Origin: Phoenix dactylifera
Lineage: Eukaryota; Streptophyta; Magnoliopsida; Arecales; Arecaceae
Assembly: GCF_009389715.1 (NCBI RefSeq)
Contig: NW_024068228.1
Coordinates: 1 to 64,000 of the forward strand
Reading direction: 5' to 3'
Length of the DNA stretch: 64,000 nucleotides
In this document: positions 46,599 to 57,992 of the stretch, piece by piece
How positions within the stretch are numbered: position 1 is the first letter of the stretch
How the letters are laid out: every line of letters begins with the position of its first letter
Translations under genes and position numbers: made by a program
Notes under the pieces: generated by a model
Databases searched by the model: none
The model's input: only the letters and a program-made list of their open reading frames with translations
Told to the model about the DNA's origin: nothing

Positions 46599-47454
46599 CT
46601 ACAACAGCAGCAACAGAGAATAATTAATAGAGTGAGAAATTTCAAAATAGGAAAAAGAAAACCATCAACTCCATTACAAACATAGGAAACTAAAAGGCTA
46701 TCAACCTGCAAAAAGGGAAAAAAGTGGATTTTTTCCAATTTTTTTTAGTAGATCCAAGTGGAATTTAATATTTACAACAAAGTATTGATGATCAGCACTA
46801 TGATAGCTAACCCAGCATTCATGTCTGTTTGCCCATCTCTTTTGTCCTAATGAACTTCTCTAAATCTTTGTTTCATCTTGCTGTTCGAGTTTGGATCTTG
46901 AAGTTATGCAGGACTTGTAAAAGGAAAGAAAGAAATCCTAGATAGATTGCAGGACAGCAGAATCTTGTGTTAGAAAAGACCATTTTCTTTTTTTTTTTCC
47001 TTTTTTTTTTGATGGAAGTGGAGAAAAGACCATTTTCAATTATTAAAAAAAATTGACACCGACCCTTAATGACAAGTTCATTATGCATTTATGATGCAAT
47101 ATATACTGCCAGCCAATTTACATATGAAAAGTCCAAGTTAAATGAAAAAGAAGAAGCTCATGTATGAATAAAGCATGTTAGCAGAAAAGAACTTTTAAGT
47201 TGACAAGAATTTAGAAAGAGTTAGCAGATGGATGGAGATTTTTATCAAACCTTTCCATTAGATAAAAAAAGGAAAATCCAACTACCTCTCGTGAGTATTC
47301 AGAAAGATGGTTCATGGTTTAATATATAATGACAAGTTTGGAATTGCTTAAGGAATGCCTTCCTTGAAAAAAAAAAGGATGATTGCTTCCGGAATGTGGG
47401 CAGCAAAAATGTTAATTTATGTCTGTATTAAGATCCAGTAACCTACATCAGTAA
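46599..47454. other. Intergenic flank of the Mutator element
   Basis: AT-rich with T runs near 46985. No protein-like frame. It ends in the A-rich target site. Confidence 0.4.
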
Positions 47455-47463
47455 AAAAAATAA

Positions 47464-47548
47464 GGGGAAACTAATCACCGGTCCAGTGTTGGACCGGAGT
47501 ATAAGGAATAGTCCCTGTTGACCGAAAATAAAACTCCTGGTCCCGAGA
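47464..47548. repeat. MULE left terminal inverted repeat
   Basis: Matches the reverse complement of 53990-54074 with two mismatches. It contains an inner hairpin, CCGGTCCA-GTGT-TGGACCGG, at about 47479-47498. Confidence 0.97.
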
Positions 47549-48343
47549 GTTTTTGTCTCTCTAAATGGTGACGAAACTACCCTTTATTCATCCGTTGGGC
47601 TTTCCGGCTTCCTTTGCTCCTCTTCCGCTCGGGCGAGTCCTCTTCCTCTTCCTCTCATTTTCTTCTTCCTCTGTACCCAGGAAGAAACTCTTCTTCGTCT
47701 TCCTTTCCCTCTCGACCGAAATAATTTCTCTTCTCGCCTTCGGAAAGAACCCCTTCTTCTTCTTCCTCTCGAACGATTCCTGTTCGTGTCGACGGAGTCC
47801 TCTTCCAGTCGACGGAGTCGTCTTCCTGCCGATCGAGTCCGCCCCGATAAGCATTCCGAATCGCAGGTAAGGTTCCGCTCGCCCAATGCTAGTGGATACC
47901 ATAATGCTTGCTATTATCGAAGCTAAACCCTAATCAATGTTGCTTCCCAAATTTATTTTCCGAAGAAATTTTTCTTTTGGGTTTTGAATGTTACGGAATG
48001 AAATATTGATTTGGCTTAGGAAAGATTTGTTCTTACTTTTTGAGAACCATAATGCTGGCTATAGTGGAAGGTAAACCGTAATCTCTCTTGCTTTCCGTTT
48101 TTTTTGTTCGGAATAATATTTTGATTTCGTTTTTGAATGCTATGGAATCGATTATTGATTTCGCCCAGGGAAGATTATTGGTATAGTTTCCTGCGAATAC
48201 ATGATATAAGGTTGCTGTTTTCTTTAATTTTACCCTGCAGTGATTCTTAATTTGATGTTTATTATTTGTTTGACAATGCATTCTTGAAAGATTTGTTTTA
48301 TGGATAACGTGTTTCATTAATATTTTTGATGCAGACATTTGAT

Positions 48344-49063
48344 ATGGCTCCAATTCAGAGTAGAGGCAAAGCATGTTCTGTTGGCCCGAATAATATAGTC
48401 AATGGAAGGTGCTACTTCAGCCGCTATGTCCAATTTATTGCCACCCTTGTGCAGTCTATGTCTCGGGAGCAGAATGATAGGGTGACCGCAACTCCTTTTG
48501 GATATATGCTAAGTTTGCCCTATATCAAGCAGAGTAGGCCTATCCTAGACACTTTGCTCTCTTTTTGGGATGATGTCGACGAAGGTTTTTGGTTTGGTAA
48601 AGTTTTAGTGCCTTTTTTAGGGAGTGAGTTTGCACTCATCCTTGGTTTGAGTGCCACGGGTGATGAAGTAGAATTGTATAGAGAGGGGAGGGTTACTTCT
48701 GACCTTATCACCCGTTTTTTTGATGGTGACCATAAAAAGGCCGGTAGGGATGCAATAGAAAATAGATTACAATTACTAGTTGGAAAGAGAGGACGACAAG
48801 ATGTAGAGAATTTTACCAAATTATGGGTTTTATACCTCTTTGTCATTATTCTATTTCCAACTGTACACTACAATGTTCCAAAGGCATTATGTTCATATAT
48901 TGATGATTTAGGGCGGTTAGATTCATATAGTTGGGGTCTTGCCGTTTTTGCTTTTATTCGGCAGCAGATACCTACTATATCCGAGAGTGTCAGGAGAAGG
49001 AACATCAACGGGAATGGATCTGGTGGATCTGGTGGCATACATTCTCGACTGCACCATCGATAA
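48344..49063 (+). CDS. MULE accessory ORF, DUF1985-like, 239 aa
   Basis: This is an open frame oriented opposite to the transposase. I start it at MAPIQSRG because TTTTTGATGCAG just upstream looks like an intron acceptor, so there may be an upstream exon in 47565-47880. The core FWFGKVLVPFLGSEFALILG then LSATGDEVELY, followed by KLWVLYLFVIILFPTVHYNV, PKALCSYIDDLGRLDSYSWG and LAVFAF, resembles the DUF1985 / plant-mobile-domain region. That region is often found at the N-terminus of Ulp1-protease-like proteins carried by plant MULEs (the Kaonashi type). No Ulp1 catalytic part is seen. The frame ends at the border of an internal duplication (GGIHSRLHHR), which suggests it was truncated by that rearrangement. 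Function unknown. Confidence 0.65.
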   Translation: MAPIQSRGKACSVGPNNIVNGRCYFSRYVQFIATLVQSMSREQNDRVTATPFGYMLSLPYIKQSRPILDTLLSFWDDVDEGFWFGKVLVPFLGSEFALILGLSATGDEVELYREGRVTSDLITRFFDGDHKKAGRDAIENRLQLLVGKRGRQDVENFTKLWVLYLFVIILFPTVHYNVPKALCSYIDDLGRLDSYSWGLAVFAFIRQQIPTISESVRRRNINGNGSGGSGGIHSRLHHR

Positions 49064-49378
49064 GCATTTGGCCATTGCAATTGCACCACTTTTAGACCAT
49101 CTAGAATCTGAAAGTACCAGATAAGTAAAGGGAAAAAAATCAGATTGCTTAAGTTTTAAGTGTGCACAGAAACCATATCTGAGTGCAGGTAACAGGTAAC
49201 TGTGTGCAGAGAACTAAAAGTGGTATTCTTTTTTCCTTTTTCACTTAGCTTTTAGAAAAACATGGTGTATAATACCATGTATAATAAGAATACATAGTGT
49301 GCCATGGCGTGCCTTGGGATTGAAATTGTATGCCATGGTGTGCCAAGGATGTGCGAAAGGTGTGCCAAGGGTGTGCGG
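49034..49378. repeat. Internal direct duplication of the MULE, copy 1
   Basis: From ggcatacattctcgactgc through gtgtgccatggcgtgcc this matches 50227-50598 with small indels. It carries the end of the accessory ORF in one frame and DCTIDKHLAIAIAPLLDHLE in another. Confidence 0.9.
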
Positions 49379-50226
49379 AGTGCCTCCATGCAAGTCCATT
49401 TGACTGAAATAAGTAGATGATGTGGAGTATCATACTAAAGGATAATACTGACAAAGTAGATAAAAAATGAAGGATGTGCGAAAGGTGTGCCAAGGGTGTG
49501 AATGATGGCATTATATTGTGTGCACATAAATTATCACACACCTTTTTATTTAACCGTGCAGCTTTGACAAACCTTCACTTGGAGACGTACGGGGTGGGTA
49601 TATTTTGTGCACAGAAATCATATCTATCTGCAATAAATTGTGTGCACATGGCATAATAAACGATAAACTGTATGCACAGAAATCATATCTGTGTGCAGTA
49701 AACGATAAACTGTGTAGACAGAACAGAAAACTGTGTTTGGGGGTTAATTTACTGTGTGCCATGGTTTGTTTAGTATGTTTCAAGCTTAATGAACCAAGCA
49801 ACACTGCTGTGCCAGGGGATCTGAATCTGTTCCATGGTGTGCCATGGCACACCATGTTTATAGATCAAATATTGTAGTTAGCCCTAAAAAAAAAGCTTCC
49901 TCTGAACAATTCCAGTCAACAGAAGGTCTCTCCACATAAATCAGCCACCCAAAAAGGCATAGCATCAGCTAACATCAACAAATTAATATGAAAAAGGAAC
50001 TTAATAGTATTCCACATTGATAAATTCTGAAATAATCCAAAATTTGTATTAGTTGACAACATCAACAATCAACTTCCTTTACTTCAAAAGGTCTTCCTTT
50101 ACTACAACGTCACCACATCCTTCCCCATCTGCGACGACAATGGAAAAATTTACTAAATATAAGTAATGTGAACTTGCAGCATAAATTAGAAAGGCAAAGA
50201 AAAAGAAACATAAACATGAAAGGTTA

Positions 50227-50640
50227 GGCATACATTCTCGACTGCACCATCGATAAGCATTTGGCCATTGCAATTGCACCACTTTTAGACCATCTAGAAT
50301 CTGAAAGTACCAGATAAGTAAAGGGAAAAAAATCAGATTGCTTAAGTTTTAAGTGTGCACAGAAACCATATCTGAGTGCAGGTAACAGGTAACTGTGTGC
50401 AGAGAAGCAGGTAACAGGTAACTGTGTGCACAGAGCTTAAAGCGATGTTTTTTTTCTTCTTCAGATTTCTATTAAAAAACATGGTGTATAATGGCATTTA
50501 TAATAAGAATACAGGGTGTGCCATGGCGTGCCATGGGATTGAAACTGTATGCAATGGTGTGCCAAAGGTGTGGCAAAGGTGTGCCAAGGGTGTGCAAAAG
50601 GTGTACCAAGGGTGTGCCAAAGGTGTTCCATACCTTCAAT
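50227..50640. repeat. Internal duplication copy 2 and GTGTGCCAA minisatellite
   Basis: Starts ggcatacattctcgactgc like copy 1. It contains an extra acagg/taactgtgtgc duplication and ends in about six tandem 12-base units (ggtgtgccaaag variants) at about 50555-50635. Confidence 0.9.
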
Positions 50641-50662
50641 GTATAGTAGAGCACCATATTGT

Positions 50663-53047
50663 TTACAGTATGACCTCATTACATGTCCTTCTGTTGTGCC
50701 CAAGCTTCCCGCATCGTCCACATCTCATATCACGTACTAACTCAACTTGAGAAGGTCTTCTCTTCTTTTTAGGCCTGCCAGGACGTGTCTTTTTCATAGG
50801 AGGTAGAATGTGAATCTCTTCAGATGCACTGTGCGGCTCCTCAATATCAGGAATTGGATTAATTGCTTCGGCATATGTTGTTCTATACAATTCAGCTTGG
50901 AACCAAATGTCAGTGAATTGGTACAAGGATCTGCCGGCCTTCTCGATGCAAGCACAAGCATGCTTACATGGCATGCCGAAGATTCGCCACTCGCCACAAG
51001 AGCAGCTGCAATTCTGGAGGTCAACTTTGCATGAGTAGTTTGTATCCTTTACGTCATATATCATTATGTTGGACGTAAACACGGATAATCTCCGACCATC
51101 TTCTGCATTTTTATGTAACACTTTCTCAGCATCTGGACATAGGTGGGTTTGAATGCTATATCCTTGATTACGCCGTTCATGCATCATCTGCATAATTTGA
51201 AGCCTGATATGGTCAACCATATGAGGGATAGGCAGATGACGAGCCTCCAAGATCCAACTATTAAAACACTCAGCCACGTTAGATGTCATAGTGCCCCAGC
51301 GTGGACCTGGAAAAATTGCGTTTGCCCAATGCTCGGGGTTGGCATGTAGGAGAAAGGTGGAAGCACCAGGGGCTCCTGATGTAAGCTTCCCAATTAGCTT
51401 TTGAAAAACATTAAGCCTTGGAGTATACGCAACAGCATTTACTAAATCAAGCAGCCTCTTTCTGTCAGCTGCACGATAATGGACAAGCACCTGCGATCAA
51501 AATTAAATATCAGACATACCGGATGGTATATTACTTAGATACTTTCTACTTAAAATTATTTACAATATTATGATGCAAACCTGATTCTTGAAGTTTTCTT
51601 TCACATGACGAATACAATATGAGTGGTAGCAACCAGGAAAGTACTTCAGCACCGATTTAATAATTCCCTGATGTCTATCTGTCATAAATGTGAACTTTTG
51701 ACCATGATACGCACTGCAACTATGAATAGCTTCTTTGAAAATCTAGCAAAACCATTCCCAGTTCTCATCAGTTTCTGTATCTACCACACCATAAGCTATA
51801 GGAAACATATCATCATTGCCATCTTTGGCAGTGGCGCCAAGCAATACACCCCCATCCTTATGTTTTATAAATGTCCCATCCATAAAAATTAGAGGTCGAC
51901 ATCCTTTTATGAAACCCAATAGTGAAGCATGAAAACAAATGAACAGACGTCTGAATCGACCTTCAATTGTTTCGTACTTTGTAATGCTGCCGGGGTTGGT
52001 TTGAACAATGGCGTCGCAATACCACCGAATTCGGTCATAAGATAGCGATCTATCATCATAAATCTCCTTCATAGCCAGCTCCTTACCATGCCAAGCTTGA
52101 TGATACGGCAATTGAACACCATATTCCCGACGAATATCTTTTACAATGTCAGTCGGCTTATATAATGGCATATCTTGAAGTTTATCTTTAACAATGTTCG
52201 AAACCCAACGTTTTGAAGCCTTCGGATGCGACCGGACTTGCATCCCTCCTCCACATGTATGGTTACCATTCATTTTTTTAATTGCAAATTTTTCACCATT
52301 ACCAAGTCGAGAAGCATGGATACGCCATTCACATTCTTCATATGCACATTCCACAGTAACTCGCTCACGATCGTTCTTCATGAACACAAAATCTCTGCAA
52401 TTTGCGATACAAAAGTTGCGAATGCTGTCATGAAGAGTTTCGACATTTCTGAACTCCTGACCAACGCCCTCTATACAACTTTTCCAAGCATCCAACGAAT
52501 TTCTTTGACTTCCTTCCTCTTCAATTGCAGCTCTCGTCTCTTCAACAACTTGGACAAAATTACTTGAGCTACTCTTTGAAATATTTTTGGATCTCCAACT
52601 AATTTCAGCACCATGGGATGAGCCACTGTCCATACAAAACGATAAACATAATTTCAGCACACTTATTAATGTTCTTTTAGCTTCAAATGAACAAAATAAA
52701 ATTTCAAATATGAAATACCTGGTATTGATTACCACATCAGCAGCTTCGATCAAGCTTGGAGAATGAGTAACAACCATCTCGATCACTGCCGCATTTAAGT
52801 TCACATGTATTTGATGCATGTTATGAACATCTTTATCGCTTATGAGCGTAACAAGCATTCTAGATTTGTTTGAAATATAAAACTTAATTTCTATCATTGT
52901 AGAAGATAAATGTCTCCACCTTTCCACTATTTTCTTGAATATTTGATCAAGAGTTGTGTCCTCACAGATGGAAATAATAACAGCTTCGCTACCGTAACAA
53001 CAAATGGCCATCAAAACCGGGCTACTACTGTTCTTTGAAGCCATCAT
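50663..53047 (-). pseudogene. mudrA: MuDR-type transposase, one in-frame stop
   Basis: Minus strand, ATG at 53047 (MMASKNSS). An in-frame 93 bp stretch, 52718-52626, has GT/AG borders and translates to hydrophobic nonsense, so it is probably an intron. A second intron is 51580-51491. The order is an N-terminal PB1-like region, the MuDR DNA-binding domain (CAYEECEWRIHASRL, NHTC), then the MULE transposase. Its DDE residues lie in FMDGTFIKH, MTDRHQGI and SNVAECFNSW. A SWIM zinc finger CSCGEWRIFGMPCKHAC and a zinc knuckle CGRCGKLGHNRRTC end the protein. A TAG at 51745-51743 interrupts the frame between the first and second catalytic Asp. The frame is otherwise open to 50663, so the loss is recent or could be a sequencing error. 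Confidence 0.93.
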
Positions 53048-53344
53048 AATGAAAATAGGAGGGATCAGCACAAATGATTTGACGACAATTCTTGGAGCTC
53101 AGCTCTGTTATAACAAAGTCAGACGAAGAGTGCAGAATCAGAGGCACATCAGCAAAATATCTATGTTAAAACAAAGTTAGAGGCACACCTGATCTTAATT
53201 CCCCACACCCTAAGGCAAAACGGAAGAAGATGGCACACTGGAGCAGAACAAGGCATTCATAAACAAAGAAAACAGTTAAGTTAATTCCCCACACCCTATG
53301 GCAAAACGAAACAAGATGAAAAACAGTTAAGTTAATTCCCCACA

Positions 53345-53930
53345 CCTTCTCCCGCCTTCAAACCAAAAAGCCTTCCGTTGGCCCCCCGATAAGCATACAG
53401 TCCGTTGAAAGAACAGAGGACTATGCTTGTGTCGCTCCAAAGAACAGAGGTCTTGCTCTAAAAAGCCTTCCGTTGGCCCCCCGATAAGTATACAGTCCGT
53501 TGAAAGAACAGAGGATTATGCTTGTGTCGCTCCAAAGAACAGAGGTCTTGCTCTAAAAATCCTTCCGTTGGTTGGGCCGATAAGCATACAGTCCGTTGGA
53601 ACCTGACAAAACAGAAAACTATGCTTGTGGAGCTCCAAAGAACAGAGGACATCAAACCAAAAAGCCAGACTTTGGCCCTCGACTGCCCTACAGTCCGTTG
53701 GAACCTCAAAGAACAGAGCAGAATGCTTGTGTTGCTCCAAAGTCTTCTCTGGAATTCCAACGGTCTTCCTCTCCCGCCTTCCGTTGGCCACGCGAACAGG
53801 AAATTCGAAAGAACTCCAAACGACATTGTTCCTCCCGCCTTCAAACCGAATCTCCTCTTCCGTTGGCCAGGGAATATGGAAACTCCAAACGTCTCCATTT
53901 CCCGCCTTCAAAATACTGAATCGGGGCATA
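53345..53930. repeat. MULE right subterminal tandem repeats, about 100 bp unit
   Basis: The words ccttccgttggcc, gataagcatacagtccgttg and gctccaaagaacagagg recur at about 53364, 53465 and 53565, then in shorter diverged units up to 53930. They fall where MULEs carry TIR-adjacent promoter sequence for mudrA. Confidence 0.88.
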
Positions 53931-53989
53931 TTCGGCAAATTTTCTTGGACATTTCTCCTCCCAGGGACCGGAAATTATGGTTTCGTGAG

Positions 53990-54074
53990 TCTCGGGACCG
54001 GGAGTTTCATTTTCGGTCAACAGGGACTATTCCTTATACTCCGGTCCAACACTGGACCGGTGATTAGTTTCCCC
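53990..54074. repeat. MULE right terminal inverted repeat
   Basis: Inverse of 47464-47548; two mismatches by eye. Confidence 0.97.
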
Positions 54075-54083
54075 AAAAAATAA

Positions 54084-55150
54084 CCCACTAAAATTATTTT
54101 CTGAAGTAAGCAGTTTCGACACTACGGTTACAATGCAAACAGGCCATGGAACTTTGCTAGCAATATATGAAATGCATGGAGATATTATTCATCTATTCAA
54201 AAAAAAAAAAAAAAAAAAACTTGAAGGCATTAACAGTAAGCTACAAAGAAGATTTCTGATGCCGTAACTGCAGTAAACTAATTCATTAAAAGATAAAGTA
54301 TATACAAGATGATAACAAGATATGATACATACAATTCATAAGTTAGGTAAGAGTTAGATCAATTGGTCAATTAGTAGTAGGTGCAAAAAAAAAAAAAAGA
54401 TAAAACTTCGACAGCATTCAGAAAAAAAAAAGTTTATTAGTAGTAGCAATATGACTATGGTTCGGCAAATGATCAGGAGTTGAACAGATTTAGGTTCCTC
54501 GACAGGTCTGAGGGATCACTGCAGCCAATTTTAGAATCTAGTCAATGAAACATGGATGTTGTAATACACTTTAAATTTGGTTTCTTCTGACATAAATTTT
54601 TATGTTTCCCTAGTTGAATGCATTAAAAGGACTACTATGATTATATCTAGTCATAGCATCTTATTACGATGTAAAAAGGGAGGTAGAAAGAAGCCACCCG
54701 GCTTTTATTGAAGATTAATCGTAGTTACAACAGAAATGAGGGACATAGATGAGTTACATTGTCAAGAGAGGAAAGGAACATATACGAAAAAAAGAAGCAA
54801 AATGGTTCGAAACCAAGTGTCTGATAATCAGTGAAGGAAAGAACCTCATCCAGCCAATAAACAAGAGCATTTATTGTCTGAAAATTCCAAGCAATTTTAC
54901 AAAGATTTTTTAAAAAAATCACCAGAATCTAGAATGGCCACAAGCTTCAAATTTTAAAAAAATTTGAGAAAGTCTTTGAAACAAGGAACAACCGATTTTC
55001 CACCACCAATTTTCGTACCATATCTGGTACCTTCTCTGTAGCATAATATAATACAATCTGCTGGAAGGCATAAAATGACGAATAGGAGCTGTAGTTGAAG
55101 GAGACAAAGTTGCAATCCTTCAATCATTGAAGAGGCTTGTTGCCTAGATA
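54084..55150. other. Intergenic, nothing recognised
   Basis: AT-rich with poly-A runs near 54200 and 54385. No protein similarity. Confidence 0.4.
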
Positions 55151-56990
55151 GACAACCCAAGAGGGGGGGGGGGGGGGGTGAATTGGGTTTTAAAATAATT
55201 TGAATAATTAAAACGATGTGGTTGACTAATTAAAAACTATTGCAAGTTATTTAATTAATGCTAAGTGCTGTGAGTGATGTGAGGGGAAGAAGAAGAGAGA
55301 CAATCCAACACAAACACAAGGTTTTATAGTGGTTCGGAGCTAACCCTTGCTCCTACGTCCACTCCCTAAGTCTCACTTGGGAATTCACTATAACCCTCTT
55401 GGATTACAGCCGGTTGTTTTCCAAGCTCACAACCAAACTTGTTGTTTTACGAGCTCACAACGAACTCGGTCGGTTTTCCCAGGCTCACCGACTAGAACCG
55501 CCCCGATTGTTTTTCCGGGATCACAATCAAACCCTTACACACGTTGGTTTTAACTCGGCTCACCAACCAACCTCAATCCCCTTGATTCAATCTCCGATTG
55601 AACTAAGTAAATACAAGTTGTAGAAAGAAAACAAAAAATGAGCTTCTCAAAAAGCAGATGAAAACAATATGAACAATAAATGAAGTTAAGAAGCCTCAAA
55701 CGCTTTTAGATTGGAGATGAGGAATGGCTTCTTAAACTTCTGGTCTCCTCTTGAAAGAGTAGTCGACTTGAATGCAGGAGAAGGAGGCTTTAATTGCTGG
55801 GAAGATGTAGTTGGAAGCAGTAAATGCAGATCTTCCTCTTTTTCGTTGAAGAGCACGTTGCAGAGCTTGAATGCTTGATTAGTTGGAGTGGAATGGTTGT
55901 TCTCTGCCTTGCTACAGTCCTCTGTGGCTATTTAAGCCAACCCCCACGGAAACTAGCCGTTAGAGTGCTTTTTCTGTCCGTTCTGAACACTCTGCGCAGC
56001 CTGACAATATGACCGTTGGTGGGTTGGAGTCGACTCGGGCGATCAGGAGTCGACTCGGCTGTAGCGGGAGTCGACTCAAGCTTTTCCGGAGTCGACTCGG
56101 CAACTGTTCCAAATTTGAATTAAAGTTGCCTTCACGACTGGGAGTCGACTCGTCTTGACCTGGAGTCGACTCGTCAACTTCTGGAGCTGACTTGGCAATT
56201 TTGGAGTCGGCTCATCCACTGAAGTCCGTGGATCCAATTTTGAATTTTGTCCACTCGAGTCGACTCGACTGTCCTGGGAGTCGACTCGAATCTCAGAGCC
56301 CGAACTCCCGATCCTCTGTCTTTTGGCTCGTCCAGTCTTGGAGTCGACTCGAACTTCCTTGGAGTCGACTCGGCTCTCAGTTTCTGAAAGATGGTCTTCT
56401 GCCTTTTGACGTGAAGCTGTCTTGGAGTCGACTCGAGCTGTCTGGGAGTCGACTCGAATCTCAGAGGCAGTAACTTGGTTTTCTGTCTGTCTTGGGGTCG
56501 CGGTGTCTTGGAGTCGACTCGCGTATTGCGGGAGTCGACTCGAATCTCAGAGTCCATGAAATGCTCTCTGACTTTTTCTTTGTGTACCGCTGAGAGTCGA
56601 CTCTTGCTTTCTCTGGAGTCGACTTGCCACCTATCGGAGTCGACTCGCGTTCCACTGGAGTCGACTCGAATCTCAGACCCGAAAACTGTTCTCTGACTTT
56701 TCTGCCTGTGACTGCTTGGAGTCGACTCTTACTTCCTTGGAGTCGACTCGGTGAACATCGGAGTCGACTCGCGCACTTCGGGAGTCGACTCGCTGACAGG
56801 TTCTGAGTTGAAGCTTTCTGTCCTTCTGTCTGTTCTCAGTCGGAGTCGACTCGTACTTATCTGGAGTCGACTCGAGCTCGTGCCAGTGAACTTGATACGC
56901 TTGGAGTCGACTCGTGATACTCGGGAGTCGACTCGAGTCTCAGACATTGGTTCAAACAGACTCCTTAACTTATCCAAAAATTATGAACCA
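55151..56990. mobile_element. Unclassified repeat block starting at a poly-G run
   Basis: Starts with agacaacccaagagg followed by about 17 G and gtgaattgggttttaaaa, a combination I recall as the edge of a dispersed repeat in many plant genomes. Then comes non-coding sequence with repeated 'ctcacaac..aac' phrases (55400-55560). The last part is the palindromic array listed separately. No coding domain is seen and the class is unknown. Confidence 0.5.
56025..56935. repeat. Array of GGAGTCGACTCG palindromes, about 27 copies
   Basis: GAGTCGACTC, a perfect 10-base palindrome centred on a SalI site, recurs about 27 times in 910 bp, usually in pairs about 20 bp apart. The pairs are set in a looser unit of about 110-120 bp that also repeats aatctcag and ttctgtc/tctgactttt. 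A few copies are degenerate (ggagctgacttgg, ggggtcgcgg). Open frames through it (repeating ESTPR or RVDS) follow from the repetition. Confidence 0.97.
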
Positions 56991-57360
56991 AGTCTTGGGA
57001 CACTTAGACAGGATTTTCACTGAAACACTCAATTGAATTCATTAGTAATCAAAAGATATACTCAAATGCTTTGAGCTCATCAAAATCAAATGGGGTTTTA
57101 ATCAATCACTCCACAAGGATGATTGCGTTCCAGGACTGTATGACAATTGAAGAGTAAGCATGACATAATATGCTTCAATCATATTTGACGTCTAAGAAAA
57201 TATCTCAGAGAAGATGTAGCTGACTGAAATCTCCATCATATGCAACCAATGGTAGAACCATACTGAAAAGAAAGAACAAGATCCTCTGCTATAGTAATCT
57301 GAAATGAGAGCATTTCCTGGCCAAAAAAAAAAAAATCAAACTGATATAGTTCAAACTGCA

Positions 57361-57985
57361 TTAGTCATCCAGAAGCTTGGAGACAACATTCCGCATTTTG
57401 GACCAAATTCTTTCCAACTCCACCTGCGTAATAGGATCGCATAGCACCGCCCAATCATTGAAATTTCTTAGTCCCTCTGTACTAATCAGGGCAAGTGAAG
57501 ATATTTTATTTAGAAAAATTATAGAGTTCTGCTCCTTCCAATATGTCCAACATATAGCAACAATCAACATGAAAATGACAGGGTGAGCATATTTTGTAAA
57601 ATGGGTCAACCTTCAATCAATGCATAAACTTTTAAAGTTTAGTTGAGGATGAAGCATCCTGAAAGACAAATAAATGATCTTCCATATAGTAGAAAAGAAC
57701 TGACAGGTGCAGAAGAGATGATCAATAGTCTTATTTGTATCATGGCACAAAATACAACTGTCAAAATTTTTATCTAATTTTTTTTCAAGATTAATTCTAA
57801 TGTTAAGTTTCTTTTTCTAATATAATAAAAAAAATATTCGATTTTAAGTAGTATAGGAAACATTTTCGATGAGTTAGCAAATCTATATTTTGATAGTTGA
57901 TTATGGCCTCTGCTACCAAAATGTAGACTTGAAAAGATATTGATTGATCTCGACAGCTTTAATGGATCCTGCACCAATTTAAAGG
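57361..57985 (-). mobile_element. LINE remnant (zf-RVT region), minus strand
   Basis: Frames on the minus strand read RKRNLTLELILKKN, then CILCHDTNKTIDHLF, TCQFFSTIWKI and AICWTYWKEQNSIIFLNK, in the order of the zf-RVT domain and its tail in plant LINEs. It carries frameshifts. It stops at the left edge of the next repeat block, which may have inserted into it. Confidence 0.7.
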
Positions 57986-57992
57986 CCAAATG

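Larger units (their letters stand above)
47464..54074 (-). mobile_element. Complete Mutator-like element (MULE), 6.6 kb
   Basis: 85 bp terminal inverted repeats at 47464-47548 and 53990-54074, both starting GGGGAAACTAATCACCGG inward, differ at two positions. A perfect 9 bp target duplication AAAAAATAA flanks the element (47455-47463 and 54075-54083). Inside are a MuDR-type transposase on the minus strand (50663-53047), an accessory ORF on the plus strand (48344-49063), a direct duplication of about 350 bp, and tandem repeats near the right end. The near-identical TIRs and intact target duplication indicate recent movement. The transposase has one in-frame stop. Confidence 0.97.

Noticed and set aside
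53458..54083. Overlapping 140-180 codon frames on both strands near the MULE right end
   Set aside because: They run through tandem subterminal repeats and the TIR; their open state reflects repetition, not a gene.
56174..56977. Repeat proteins rich in ESTPR or RVDS
   Set aside because: They follow from translating the GAGTCGACTC array; there is no start context, splice signal or homology.
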